Origin: Casuarina equisetifolia
Taxonomy: Eukaryota > Streptophyta > Magnoliopsida > Fagales > Casuarinaceae
Direction: 5' to 3'
Length of the DNA stretch: 64,000 bases
Assembly: GCA_028551475.1 (NCBI GenBank)
Contig: CM052362.1
Span: forward strand, 6,385,354-6,449,353
The position numbers and the translations under genes are program-made. Position 1 is the first letter of the stretch, and every line of letters starts with the position of its first letter. Under the pieces are notes generated by a model. That model was not told where the DNA came from, did no database searches, and saw only the letters and a list, made by a program, of their open reading frames with translations. Below are positions 24,311 to 35,811 of the stretch, piece after piece.

Positions 24311-26680
24311 CACATATTTTCTTTTGTTTTTCTAAAGGAAATTTGAGCAATCACGCAATGGATAATATTACAACAATAGGTCAAAATGAAACTTAGAATC
24401 TATTAACAATCTAAGATCTTGATGTGGGAAGGTCCAAGTCAACTCAAGCTAAAAGAAAATTCATCTAAAAAATGGCTATGAATGAGCCAATTTCAAGGGT
24501 TCATACCATCAAATTGGCTTAAGCTAAGTTTTGAGTTAGGCACTTGAGTTTTTTGACATTTTATTAGAGCTTAAATTGATTATACTTCATCTTGTATAAC
24601 CTTAAACCTAATGTTATTAGGTGTGTGAGAAAATATTCAAGACAAGAGTTTTATATTGAATTCTTTTGAGTTAGCTTTTTTATTAAGCATTTGAGCCTTC
24701 TAATGTTATGATATATATAATATATGTAAGGTGGTAATAAGATCTTTCTAAAAATTATTTCCTTTGATTTTTGATTTTTGATTTTTGATTTTTGATTTTT
24801 GATTTTTTGGATTGCCTTTGATTTTTTTTGGTTATTTATTTGTTTATTTTTATTTTATTTTAGATACGAATCATGTGGTTTCCATCTCAATGATTCATTA
24901 TATATAATCAAGAAGATTACACGTTGAATGGGATTGAATGTTGATCCATAAACGTGCAGGCAATTAAAATAAGGAAACCTAGTAAAGCCAACATTAAACA
25001 AAGCATCAGAAAAAATAATATTTATATTCCTTAATGGCTGTTGCTTATCAGGTAAATCCATTTTGTGTCTGCACTCTAATTATACAGATAAGGATTGGAC
25101 TGCGTTAGGATCCTAGGGACGGCAATATTTCAAGCCTGACGGTGAGTGAATCTTACAGGACAAATTTAACGATGAAATGAGGTTTTAACCATTTAATGTA
25201 AGTAATGATTAAGTATAAAGTCTTTACGTAATATCATTGTTGAAATAACAGTTTCACCCTACAACAATTGCGCTGAAATATTAGAATGTCTTGTTCTCTT
25301 TCAAACGGATTGTAAAATTATCTATAAAAAAATATCTTGATTAGAGGGTTAATCAAACCCTCTAAAATAGTTTAATGTATCAATAGTTTTACATTATGAA
25401 GATATTGTTATTAATGGATTAGATACATGTAATTTTATTTCATCCTGTTATATTAAGTCAAGGGTAGGATTAAAAATAAGATTATTTCATCTGCTATAGC
25501 GTGCGGGACAAGAAGTCAACCTCATCTTTCGAGATAAGGACTTGTAGAAAGCAATGCGATCACAAAGAAAGAAAGCCACCTTCAACAACCACTTTATTTG
25601 TGCATATTTGATAAGAACAAAGCTGCGAGTAACAGAAAAGAAAGTGACCTTCCAAGATATTTTTATCTGTTACGAGATCCCTATGCTATCTGTTGTAATA
25701 CTTCAAAATATAATTTAAAAATTTACTTAAGAGATAAAAAGTCTTTCTTTTATTTAAATTTTATATTAATTTTTTTTTATGTGAGATTCTCATCTAACAC
25801 ATTCGCATTATCTGTTTATAATAAATAAAAAAGCATATCATTATAGATATATATAATTTGTAAAATGTTAAAAGTTTAAGAAATGATATTTTTTATATCT
25901 AAATAAAAATTTTAATATACTTTTTAGTGATATAACATTAATTTCGTGTTGTTCAATATGTAATTTCATCATGGTGTTACATAAATATCAATTTTACCCT
26001 TTGGACATCTCATAAAGATGTTAACAAAAACTTAGACTACAATATCATGTTATAAATTTATATTTATTTCAAAATTTTAATGTAATAAAATTCTTTTGAT
26101 AATACATGAGATAAAGAGATTTTTTTTTCATTTATTGTCAACGTTAAAAGGGCCCATATCTCTTTAAAAAAAATTATTAAGAAGATGATATGTCTAAATT
26201 TATAAGACATATTTTAAGTACTATTCTCTCTAATGTATGACTCTACTATGTAATGTTTTTTTATGGTTCCAATTTGGTTTTTTGCATATGAATGATTAGC
26301 CTATTTTTGAGATTTGGTTAGAATACATACAAGAATGATTGGTTTTAATATTGCATAAAAAGTCCAAGCCTAACTTTTTAAGGTTATAAGAGATCTTATA
26401 AATAGTATTATCTCTAATATGAGACCATATTATCTAATAACCATATGAGCAAATATTAAAAAGATAGTACCTTAACATATCACGAGATAATTCTACGCCA
26501 AGATCTTCACACTTTCAGAAAGGCTATTCTATGTCTGATTCTTGGCCATCCATGTGACAGCTAGTTGTTGAGCATAAAAAATCTGACTTCCCCATCCCTT
26601 AGAACTTTCTTGAAATCATAAAGTAGTTCGCTTAATATCTCGTGGTCCATCCCATATGATTCACGCGGCATTAAAATAAT
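24311..26680. other. AT-rich spacer 5' of the phospholipase gene
   Basis: Includes a (tttttga)n microsatellite at about 24770-24812, the second copy of the dispersed repeat (25080-25350), and a repeat scrap near 25490-25600. No gene seen. The last few hundred bases should hold the phospholipase promoter. Confidence 0.45.
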
Positions 26681-26780
26681 CATGCCCAGGAGCAGCTCTG
26701 CAGACACTTTCTCTATTAAATCTGCTTGCATAATTACTCCATGCCCCTTCCTTCCTTCACAACTTCACCCGACCCTTTCA

Positions 26781-29598
26781 ATGGCGGCCATTTCTCTTCC
26801 TAGAACTGTCTGTCCCTTCGCCATACCAAGCCACAGTCCGCTTCATTCCATAACCCACTCTGCAGTACTGAGTTTTGCAGAAAAATCCCATCTTAAAGCT
26901 CCAAAATTTGCCACGAAGGTACCAACAGTATGCAGGGTGATATCAAGAACGAACGACAGTCTACAAACCATAATCTCAGGGCTCGACAAAGAAGGTACAC
27001 AGGAATTAGAAGAAGAGGAAGGAGCTGGTAAGGCTACTTCCCAACCCGAGAGCCAACTAGCCGATGTCTGGCGTGAAATCCACGGCCAAGACAACTGGTT
27101 TGGCCTGCTCGATCCCGTGGACCCACTTCTTCGATCAGAGCTGATCCGGTACGGCGACATGGCACAGGCATGCTACGACGCGTTCGATTTCGACCCCTTC
27201 TCGAAGTACTGCGGGAGCTGTAGGTTCCTGCGCCGTGACTTCTTAGACTTCCTGGGAATGTCCCACCTGGGCTACGATGTCTCTCGCTACCTCTTCGCAA
27301 CCTCGAACATCAATCTTCCGAACTTCTTCAAGAAGTCCCGGTGGCCAAAAGTGTGGAGCAAGAACGCTAACTGGATCGGGTACGTCGCTGTGTCCAACGA
27401 TGAAACATCCAAGCGTCTCGGCCGCCGTGACATAACCATTGCATGGAGAGGCACCGTGACACGGCTGGAGTGGATAGCAGACTTGATGGATTTCCTCAAG
27501 CCGATTTCTTCTAACAACATCCCATGTCCGGATCAAACCGTAAAAGCCGAATCTGGGTTTATAAACCTCTACACAGACAAGGACGAGGCCTGCCGATACT
27601 GCAAGTACTCGGCGAGAGAGCAGATATTAAGCGAGGTAAAAAGGTTGCTCGACAGGTACGCAAACGAAGAGCTTAGCATTACCATCACCGGGCACAGTCT
27701 CGGGGCGGCGCTGGCCATTCTAAGCGCGTACGATCTCGTCGAGACAGGCCTGAACGTGTTGAACGACGGCAGGGTTGTGCCGGTGTGCGTGCTCTCATTT
27801 GCAGGTCCGAGAGTAGGGAACATAAGGTTCAAAGAGAGGCTCGAAACATTGGGGCTGAAGGTGTTAAGGGTGGTGAATGTTCACGATATGGTGCCGAAGT
27901 CCCCGGGGCTGCTCTTCAACGAGCAAGTGCCACCGATGCTGATGAAATTGGCGGAGGGATTGCCGTGGAGCTACTCGCACGTCGGGGTTGAACTAGCGTT
28001 GGACCACAAGAACTCGCCGTTTCTGAAACCGACCGGCGATCCGGTTTGCGCACATAATTTGGAGGCTCACCTGCATTTGCTTGATGGGTAAGTAAATTTT
28101 TTTCTCCCCTTCTTTTATTTTACGCATGAACATAACTATAGTACTGTTCTTTTTGGGATTGTAATTACCATTCTAATGTCAGCATTGTTGGGTTAGGGTT
28201 AATAGTTTGGTTATACAAGTTTTTTTTTTTTTTGGTATCCCCTTAGTTTAATAGCAAAAAGTCAAGAGTCCTGATGTGCAAGTTCACCAAGTCAAGGGTT
28301 TGAAATAACATTTTCTTCTCTATCACCATGTGTGGATTAAAATAAAATAAAAAAGTACTTTTGATAATTTACAAAAAAATAAAAATAAAAATAAAAATAG
28401 AATGTCAAACTTCAAATTGAGGTTAGCTAACCACGGAACTACTGGCATAATAATGATAAAAGACATACGCTTAAACTAGTAAATGGGTGAATTAACTGTT
28501 TTCCTACTTTACGAGAAATAGTTTTAACCAGTAAGATGCAGAGACACTTCTTAGCAGAGTGGGCTCGCGGCAGTTATCCATTACCATCATCCACTTCCTC
28601 CTGACATCATGGACTATGATGGCGGATGTTCATCCATGCCATTCTAAAACCAAAAGCTCCCTACCAAGAACTAAAAGAAAATAAACGCTAGAAACAGAAT
28701 ATAAAGGCAAGGCAGGCTGTGAAAAAAGTGACAAGAAGCCTGCAGTTAAATCTAGGAGGATACACCATTGCATCCATGGCATCTAGACGGAGATATGCTG
28801 TTAAAATATGGAGATCTCTTTTCATATGCGTTAAAACTGCGGCCAGGCTGGAAGTCAATAAAATAAGAACCCTAAAGATATCATGGCAGCTTGACAGGAT
28901 TAAATTAATTGCATTAGTTTCTATCCTTAGCATATATTAATGTCATGGTTGTTGCACAATAATATTAGACTCGTATCACGAATAACAGATCCTTTAATAT
29001 AAGACTAGAGTGAGATATTCTTTACAGTAATTTGATGCTAGTGGACTACAAAGAATTATGGGTGTGGAAATCTCGTTCTGTTGAAAGTACTCCTCAAAGA
29101 TCCGATTCTTAAAGCTTTTTGCTCAAGCTTTCTCATCTGCATATCTTGAATGGGAGGTCAAATTTGAAACCCTATAAGCCGATGATTTCACCTGTTCATT
29201 CCTTCCACTCTTCTATGTTAGAGTCCTGCCATCTGTCTCAAGTACGAGATGTTGAACTCAGGACTCGTGTCTTGGAGAGTTTGTAGCCAATTACTGGGAT
29301 GTAGAGATCTGATGGTGAAGTTATTGAGTTTTGTCATTTGATTACATGATGCAGATATCATGGGAAGGGCCATAGATTCGTGCTGTCAAGTGGAAGGGAT
29401 CCTGCACTTGTGAACAAGGCATCTGATTTCCTGAGAGACCATTACTTGGTGCCGCCTTACTGGAGGCAAGATGAGAACAAGGGCATGGTGAGGAGCAAGG
29501 ACGGCCGGTGGGTGCAGCCCGAACGGCCAAAGCTGGACGATCACCCTCCAGATATGCACCACCATCTCAAGCAATTAGGCCTGGCTTCTCATGAATAA
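26781..29598 (+). CDS. PLA1-Igamma: Chloroplast-type phospholipase A1 (PLA1-I gamma / DAD1-like), 2 exons, 516 aa
   Basis: Class III lipase that would release the sn-1 fatty acid from plastid glycerolipids; relatives supply fatty acids for oxylipin/jasmonate synthesis. Exon 1 is 26781-28087 and exon 2 is 29355-29598, with a 1267 bp intron in phase 2. The N-terminus (MAAISLPRTVCPFAIPSHSP) is Ser-rich and acid-poor, like a plastid transit peptide. The lipase core shows WREIHGQDNWFGLLDPVDPL, ITIAWRGT, the GHSLG elbow with Ser306, Asp369 in NVHDMVPKSPG and His425 in AHNLEAHLH, a complete triad. Length matches the family. I chose the Met at 26781 over an in-frame Met at 26682 because family members begin with a short leader of this type; the longer form is possible. 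It is the only complete gene on + and occurs in only one of the three block copies. Confidence 0.92.
28088..29354 (+). other. Intron of the phospholipase A1 gene
   Basis: GT at 28088 and AG at 29353-29354. It contains a poly-T run and small unconvincing frames; no nested gene seen. Confidence 0.85.
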
Positions 29599-30800
29599 AG
29601 AACTGCTATTTGCTTTCTGCTTGTAAATCACACGGGGATGCTGGTTAGAGGAAGGGCTGGTTCCGGACCATCTAAACGTCAGATAACGAAACTAGGGGAC
29701 CATTTAACAGAAATAATGACGACAATAGTCTCGAGACTTAGAATTCCCAAGAAGCTGTAGAAGTTTGGAGGCACATAGTAGAATGGACAACACTACTGTT
29801 ATGACAGAAGCTGATGATCCCCTTAAATGTTAAAACCAAAAAAGGTTGTCTCCTCTCTAAGAATAATTACCTAAGTTTCAGTAAATACTAAAACCAGCAG
29901 TTTTTTCCTCGTCTGATGTGACTAATCCATGTATGCCCATCCAACTTGCTGTAGAGTCATTGTGAAACACTCTGCACTTACTGCAGAGTCATCGTGACTA
30001 ATCTATTTATGCCCATCTGCTGTGACTACTCTAAGTTGGTGGGTTGTAATCTTTGGGGTTTATTTTTTATTGTATTTCTTGGGAAGGTAGAACTATGCGA
30101 ATAATTTCTCGATTTTATCTCTTGACAATTCCCGAGAATACATCTGAAGTGAAATAAGTTCTTTAACCAAGGAAGCAGGGAGCAAAACTTCGTCAGTCAC
30201 TGCACACCCCACCATCCCTCTCTCTCTATTTTTCACTTGTTTAATTAGAAGCTTTTAGGGGTCTTCTATCACAGCCAAAGGTATATATAAAAATTTAAGT
30301 AATAAAAGGCAGCTAGTTGCTGAGTTAAAATTTAAGTGAAGGTTATGATTATAGTTTTTTTTAATTATAATTTTTAAATTATACATATATATTTCATTTG
30401 ATGATTTGCCACAATGATAAAAAAGAGATACATGAAAAAAATTGTCTGTCAACTCCTATACGTATAGAAACCCTAAAATAGTAATAAATTACTATTCGTG
30501 TGGATTAGATTATTTCAAATTATATAAATTTTTTAATGTTCTTATATTCATTTTTAAAATATATATATCTCTTTTGATGACTTGTCACAATGATAAAAAA
30601 GAGACATGAAAAAAGTTGTTTGTAAACTCTTATACATATAGAAACCTAAAATAGTAATAAATTACTATCTACCTTGGTGTATGGAATTAGATTATTTCAA
30701 ATTATATAAAATCCTTAATATTCTTATATTCATTGTTTGTATATGTACTAAAAGAGTTGTGTTAATCTCCCAACAAAAGAACTCCAAAAGTTATTAGAAA
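29599..30800. other. Spacer with a 177 bp-period tandem duplication
   Basis: About 30395-30545 and 30572-30715 are direct repeats (shared cacaatgataaaaaagaga, taaaatagtaataaattact and agattatttcaaattatata). The rest is the phospholipase 3' flank. No gene seen. Confidence 0.6.
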
Positions 30801-32110
30801 ATCTAAATTTTTAATGCCTTATCAAAAGTGTGAATCTCCAATAGTACAAGAAATTATAAAACTTCCTAGATCTTTTAATTTCAAAGGCAATTTATTTTGT
30901 AAAATGGTTGAGCATTCTTCATTCAACTTCATAATTTCATACTCTTCTAGTTTCTTGTTGTTTTTCAATATTTCCTTAAGAAATTTTGCATAACTAGGCA
31001 TTTGAGCCAATGCATCTGCAAAAAGAATGTTAATATGCAGTTTTTTGAATACATCAAAGAGTTTAGAAAATTACTTATGTATCTTATGTTGTTGGAGTTT
31101 TAAGGAAATGGAACTGAAGGCAAATAAGGCTTAGGATTGTCAGGGAATAGTGTTCTCTTAGTTGCCTCCTTCAGTTGCGTGCTAACAACATTTTTCTTAT
31201 CCAGAACACTTTCTTCCACAACGTTATCTTTTCTCACTTTCTTGTCAATTCTCAGACTTATTGCCTTTGCATCTTCTCTAGGATTCTTCACAATCTTGCT
31301 AATGATGCATTTCGTTTAGGCAAGGAACCTTGTTGTCTTCCTGATATCATATTCGTCAACTGACTTACTTACACCTCCAAATTTCTAAGTGAAGCTTCTT
31401 GGTTCTAAAATCTTGTTTCTAATCTTGTTTCTTGGCTATTCAACTTTGCTTCAATACTCTTCATAAATTTTTGTGTGGTGTTGACCATCTTGTCGATCAT
31501 GTCCTCTAAGTTAGGCTTTGCTTCTTCTGGTTGCTTAAATCTTGGCGACGGCCTCATTGCACTAGATTTACTCCATGAAATATTTGGGTGGTTACACCAT
31601 TCTGGAATGTAAGTGTTGGAATAAGGATTATTTTGCAACTTACTTGAATTTCTAACAAAATTAGCATCTTCACTACCTTGAGCAAAGGTGTTACCTACTT
31701 GACACTCTGTGCTCACATGTCTTCCACCACAATAATTACATATTATGTTCTGAATCCTCATGTTTAGAGCACTCAAGTTATCTATCTTCTTATTGAGTTT
31801 ATCAAACTATGCATACATTGTAGTAAAAGCATCCACTTCATGAACTTTACTAGCTTTCCTCATTGGTAGCCTCCACTGATAACTATTAGTTGTCATTTCC
31901 TCCAAAAGATCAAATGTTTCTTCCAATGTTTTATTATGGAAGGCCCTTCTTATAGTTGCATCAAGCATAAAATTGAGATTTGTATTAGCTCATTATAAAA
32001 AGTTTGTACCTATAACCATATGGGTACTCCGTGATATGGACATCTCCTTAAAGATCTTTGAATCTTTTCCATGCTTCATAAAGTGATGACACCGACATAT
32101 ATATATCTTT
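30800..32110 (-). mobile_element. Gypsy (Ty3-type) LTR retrotransposon fossil, gag to protease-proximal part
   Basis: The minus strand encodes a CCHC zinc knuckle (CNYCGGRHVSTEC) at about 31710-31750 and downstream sequence (PSYAKFLKEIL, EECSTILQNKLPLKLKD, SFIISCTIGDS) typical of the region before the gypsy protease. No reverse transcriptase, integrase or LTR pair is seen. It is a partial, broken, old copy with several breaks. Confidence 0.75.
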
Positions 32111-33425
32111 TAGCCTTACATAAATTCTCTCATCATCCCTCACCCATAAACATGTTGATTTTTAAGATACAAGTTTATTTGAGCCTAAGAAAATGAAAGA
32201 GGAAGGATGGAGCATGGGAAGAAACTGATTGTAATGATTGTGTGAGGTGTAATATTTTGTTTCTATAGTTGTAAAAACCAAAAAATTTAAAATTTAAAAA
32301 GCCAAAAAAAAAAAAGAAGTACGACATTTGCTCAAGAATAGAATCTTCTTATCCTCCCTTGTCAGATTTAAGCCACTCAATGTTTTGAAATAGGCCATTA
32401 AACATTGTAACTGGATATCATTGGCAAGATAAGATTATGATAGTTGCATGTACTTTTACTTACTTTATTGTTACATGCGTGATTGTAGCTTTTGTAAGCA
32501 TCAAATTCCAAGTGAAATTAAACATTTTTGGATAGAAAAGAATGAGAGAAGTGGTAGTAGAAAGATTATTTGTAAGGAGCAAAAAGGTAGAAAGTGACAA
32601 AAGCTCTAATTACACCTTAGAAAGTAATGTGGTCATAAGTGATTTGAGCCTAAATGACTCTTATCTCACCATTAGCCTAGTCTTACATTATAAGCTAATG
32701 AAAGTCCTATTAATTCTTGGTTCGATAATTAGGTTATATTAGTGGAGAAAAAAATGAAAAACAAACCTATGAGATTTGGTCAAAGTTTTTGAAAGGTTGC
32801 ATACCAATATTAATCTATTTGGAGTGTGCATAGTTGAAAATATAAATATTCATATACACACACATGATTAACATAATTAAGAATTTGTCTTATCTTATGA
32901 AACAATTGTAGTATTTTGATAAAAGTTATATTTTTCTTTAAGTAGTGATACTTGTTAACATAATATGATTTTTTTCCATCAAACTTTACTTGAAAAGAAG
33001 GTGCAAAAGTTTGAAGGCTTGTAATAATTTATATGTTATTGTTGGAATGCGTATTTCCTCTTGCAAATCGGTTTATAAGAAAGAACATGTTTTAATATAA
33101 AGAGAATTTTTAAGCATCATTTGAACAATGTGTAACAATTTAGATCGTATTTAATATGCCTCCTACAATCATCATGGGCTTCAAGTTTTATGTTAAGAGT
33201 ATTATATCCCTTTATATACTACTTTGGATTGAGAGCTTTTTGCTAAGTGTATGACATTCCCAACAAACCATTTTGAAAGACATATTTTATTTTAATTAAG
33301 ACAAAACAATTCGTATTTTAATCATCTCCTACTATGAATGTAGAAACCAACCTTAAATGCTTGTCTTGGTGGAGTGCAGAGACCAAGTTTATATCAAAAA
33401 ACTTTCTCCCTTGAAATGAAGTGAG
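32111..33425. other. Spacer; right part is a repeated block-unit sequence
   Basis: 32940-33425 is a diverged copy of spacer found at about 40900-41092 plus 45244 onward, and at 51540-51990 (shared tcctacaatcat, agttttatg, gaatg..gaaacca and gagaccaagttt). No gene seen. Confidence 0.6.
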
Positions 33426-33660
33426 AAGAAGAAACAAGAATATAACTAGTGGCCCGTAAATAGAATCCACCGCTATGAAAATGAAACACCTGCAATCCTT
33501 CCCATCAACAGGGCTGGAAACTATTTCAGAAACGTAGATAGAGTACTAAAATGTGTATATACAAAGCTAATCTTTACATTACATTTACTTCCTTCTCTAT
33601 AGTATGTCCCTCCGCCGCTGTGGAAAAGCGTGAGGAAACAAGTAAGACCAAGAACTATGG
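33426..33660 (-). pseudogene. EGY3: EGY3 3'-end fragment (unit 1)
   Basis: Matches the EGY3 3' flank and last exon: 33431-33598 aligns with 53391-53566, and 33602-33655 with 53711-53765, skipping about 145 bp. The recognisable protein scrap is LGLTCFLTLFHSGGGTYY against the intact GLICFLTLFPNGGGTF at 53664-54019. It ends abruptly where SHW1 exon 1 similarity begins. Non-functional. Confidence 0.85.
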
Positions 33661-33845
33661 TTGCTGAGACAGACGGAAAGAGTAGAGCAACGGAAGCGGG
33701 AGAGTCGCCGAGAATGAGATGATGGGAACTCTCCGGGGTGCTCCATGGGAGCAAGACGGAGGAGGTTCAAAGAAAGTGCTGTGAAAGGTAGGAGGCTCCG
33801 GTTAGCTCGTGACAGCGACGTAAAGGCACATCGATTAGCTCCAAA
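33658..33845 (-). pseudogene. SHW1: SHW1 exon 1 fragment (unit 2)
   Basis: Aligns with 8879-9050, the transit-peptide exon and 5' leader of the intact SHW1-family gene (shared ggttgctgagacagacggaa, aggttcaaagaaag and aggaggctc). The ATG used at 8942 is changed here. Nothing of exons 2-4 is present; the sequence switches to EGY3 at about 33.66 kb. Non-functional. Confidence 0.85.
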
Positions 33846-33849
33846 ACAA

Positions 33850-35262
33850 GAACCGCACGCGTATTAGAGATGACATATCAGATGCAAGATTTTTAGAGAG
33901 GTTTTTGTCTCCAGAACAAAAAGAACAAACTCATCAAATCAATTTCACCAATGAGCCAGATAAGTTAATCTTTAAACTTACATCCAATGGGTTGTTTTCT
34001 GTTGTATCCATGTATGAACATCGACGGGTGCATGGTGAATAGGTGGGTTGGAGCAAATTTATTTGGAATCAATATTTACCCACTAAGATTGGCTTTTTTA
34101 TGTGGCAGATGATGAACAATGGGTTTCCCACAGATACAAATGTACAAAGGCGAGATGTTTTGCTAGCGTCTAAATGTGTATGTTGTGTCCATCCTCAATA
34201 TGAATCAATTGATCATCTCTTTTGCCAAGGAGAATTGGCTAGGAGATTATGGCAGCATTTTTGCAATATCTTACAAATATCAATCAGGAGAGACACAGTC
34301 TCCAATCTTCTTACTGATTGTTTAAGGAGGCCAACGAATCTTCACAGGCAGGAATAATGATAACATTAGTGGGTTGCTATATTATGTGGCGAATTTGGTT
34401 AGCAATGAATAATGTCATTTATTCGAAAAAGGGATTTCTCTTGCCAATGTTGATAGAAGGAGTGATTTATGATGTTTGTCTTCTCATGAGATCCTTTAAA
34501 GGTACAAAATTTCCTTCAATGAGTGATTGTACACGGTTACAAGCTTTGCATATTCCTATTTCAGTCCCTTCCATTACAAAAGGACAAATGATTAGTTGGA
34601 ATTGCCCTACTATAGATTCTTTAAAATTGAATACAGATGGATCTTGTATTAGTGGTGCATGCACAGGAGGGGGAGTGGTACGAGATTGGAAAGGAAGTGT
34701 GCTTATAGCATATGCAATTAATTTGGGCAATGAAGATAGTGCAAAAGCAGAGGTCCTAGCCTTACTTAAAGGTCTAGAAATATGCCATCAAAAGAAATTG
34801 TGTTATCAAAGATAGAAGTAGATTCTCAATTTATGATTCAATACATAAAAGGAAACCACTCTATTCTTGGAAATTAGCTTAGAGTTATGCAAATGTTCTA
34901 GTTATATTTCTTTCAATGTTCAAATATCTCATGTGTTTCGCGAAGCAAATTTTTTAGGTAATGGACTGGCTAATTTTGGACATTCATTGATAGGATTGCA
35001 AGTTTTTACAACTCTTGACTCTTTACCAAGTCAATGCAGAAAATTTCATGGGAAGACCAACTAGGCCTAGAGCATTACAGGCCTCCTTAGACAATTACTC
35101 TCACTTTATATTTAATTTCAATGATATAATTATTTTATTTTTCATTAATAGCTATATAGTCATGTTAATTGATTATGTTTTGATTTCCAAAAAGTTTTAT
35201 ACCTGTTTATTAGGTTTATGTAATAAAGGGTTAGGTATTATGCTCTGCCCTATGTATTTTTC
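33850..35262 (+). mobile_element. LINE remnant: zinc-binding RT-C and RNase H domains
   Basis: 34043-34357 encodes the zf-RVT domain of plant LINE ORF2 (IGFFMWQMMNNGFPTDTNV, CVCCVHPQYESIDHLF). 34357-34815 encodes RNase H (LNTDGSCISGACTGGGVVRD, AKAEVLALLKGLEIC). The tail to about 35064 reads HVFREANFLGNGLANFGHS. At least three frame changes are seen, and the reverse transcriptase catalytic part is missing. It sits inside SHW1 5'-flank sequence: similarity to unit 1 stops at about 33845 and resumes at about 35262. No poly(A) tail or clear target-site duplication was found. Confidence 0.8.
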
Positions 35263-35264
35263 GA

Positions 35265-35811
35265 ACACGCGCAGACTTTGACACCCATTGGCATGCAATC
35301 GTGGTAATAATGAATACCACAATCTTTATTTTATTTTCTAAGTACAAAGACTGTTCTTACGTGAATACGATATTAACGTGCAAAAATAAACATTTGTTTT
35401 TATTCTAAGCAGAATTCATAAATAAGATTTGAATAGCATAGAATAATTCATATCATTTGTAACACATTAACCGCAAATTTCATGTTAAAAATAATAAATA
35501 TTATCGTTAACCAAAGCTTCATATTGAAAAACAGTTATCTCCTAAACTCTCAAAAAAGAAAGAGTCAACATACCAAACATTGTTATTTTTTATAACCAAT
35601 ATATATTATGAATAAAATCAATCCAAAGCAAATGTACCTCGAAGTTGGAACTGAACTCTGTACTTAAAAAAACTCAGCTATGGGTTCTTCGAAAAGCCAT
35701 GAACATAATCAACAGCAGAAACCTAAAGAGAAGACTACGCTTCTGTGACATTTCATTCGATTGGCAGATCGAATGTGGGCCTTATTCCAATACATGCATG
35801 GGATATCCAGA
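35265..35811. other. F-box gene B 3' flank, shared with unit 1
   Basis: 35262-35365 corresponds to about 9105-9410 and 35590-35811 to about 9730-9947 (shared ggcatgcaa, tctaagtacaaaga and aatccaaagcaaatg/aatccacagcaaatg). The unit 1 segment 9440-9720 is absent here. No gene seen. Confidence 0.6.

Noticed and set aside
27034-27536. Minus-strand frames within the phospholipase exon
   Set aside because: Shadows of the lipase frame.
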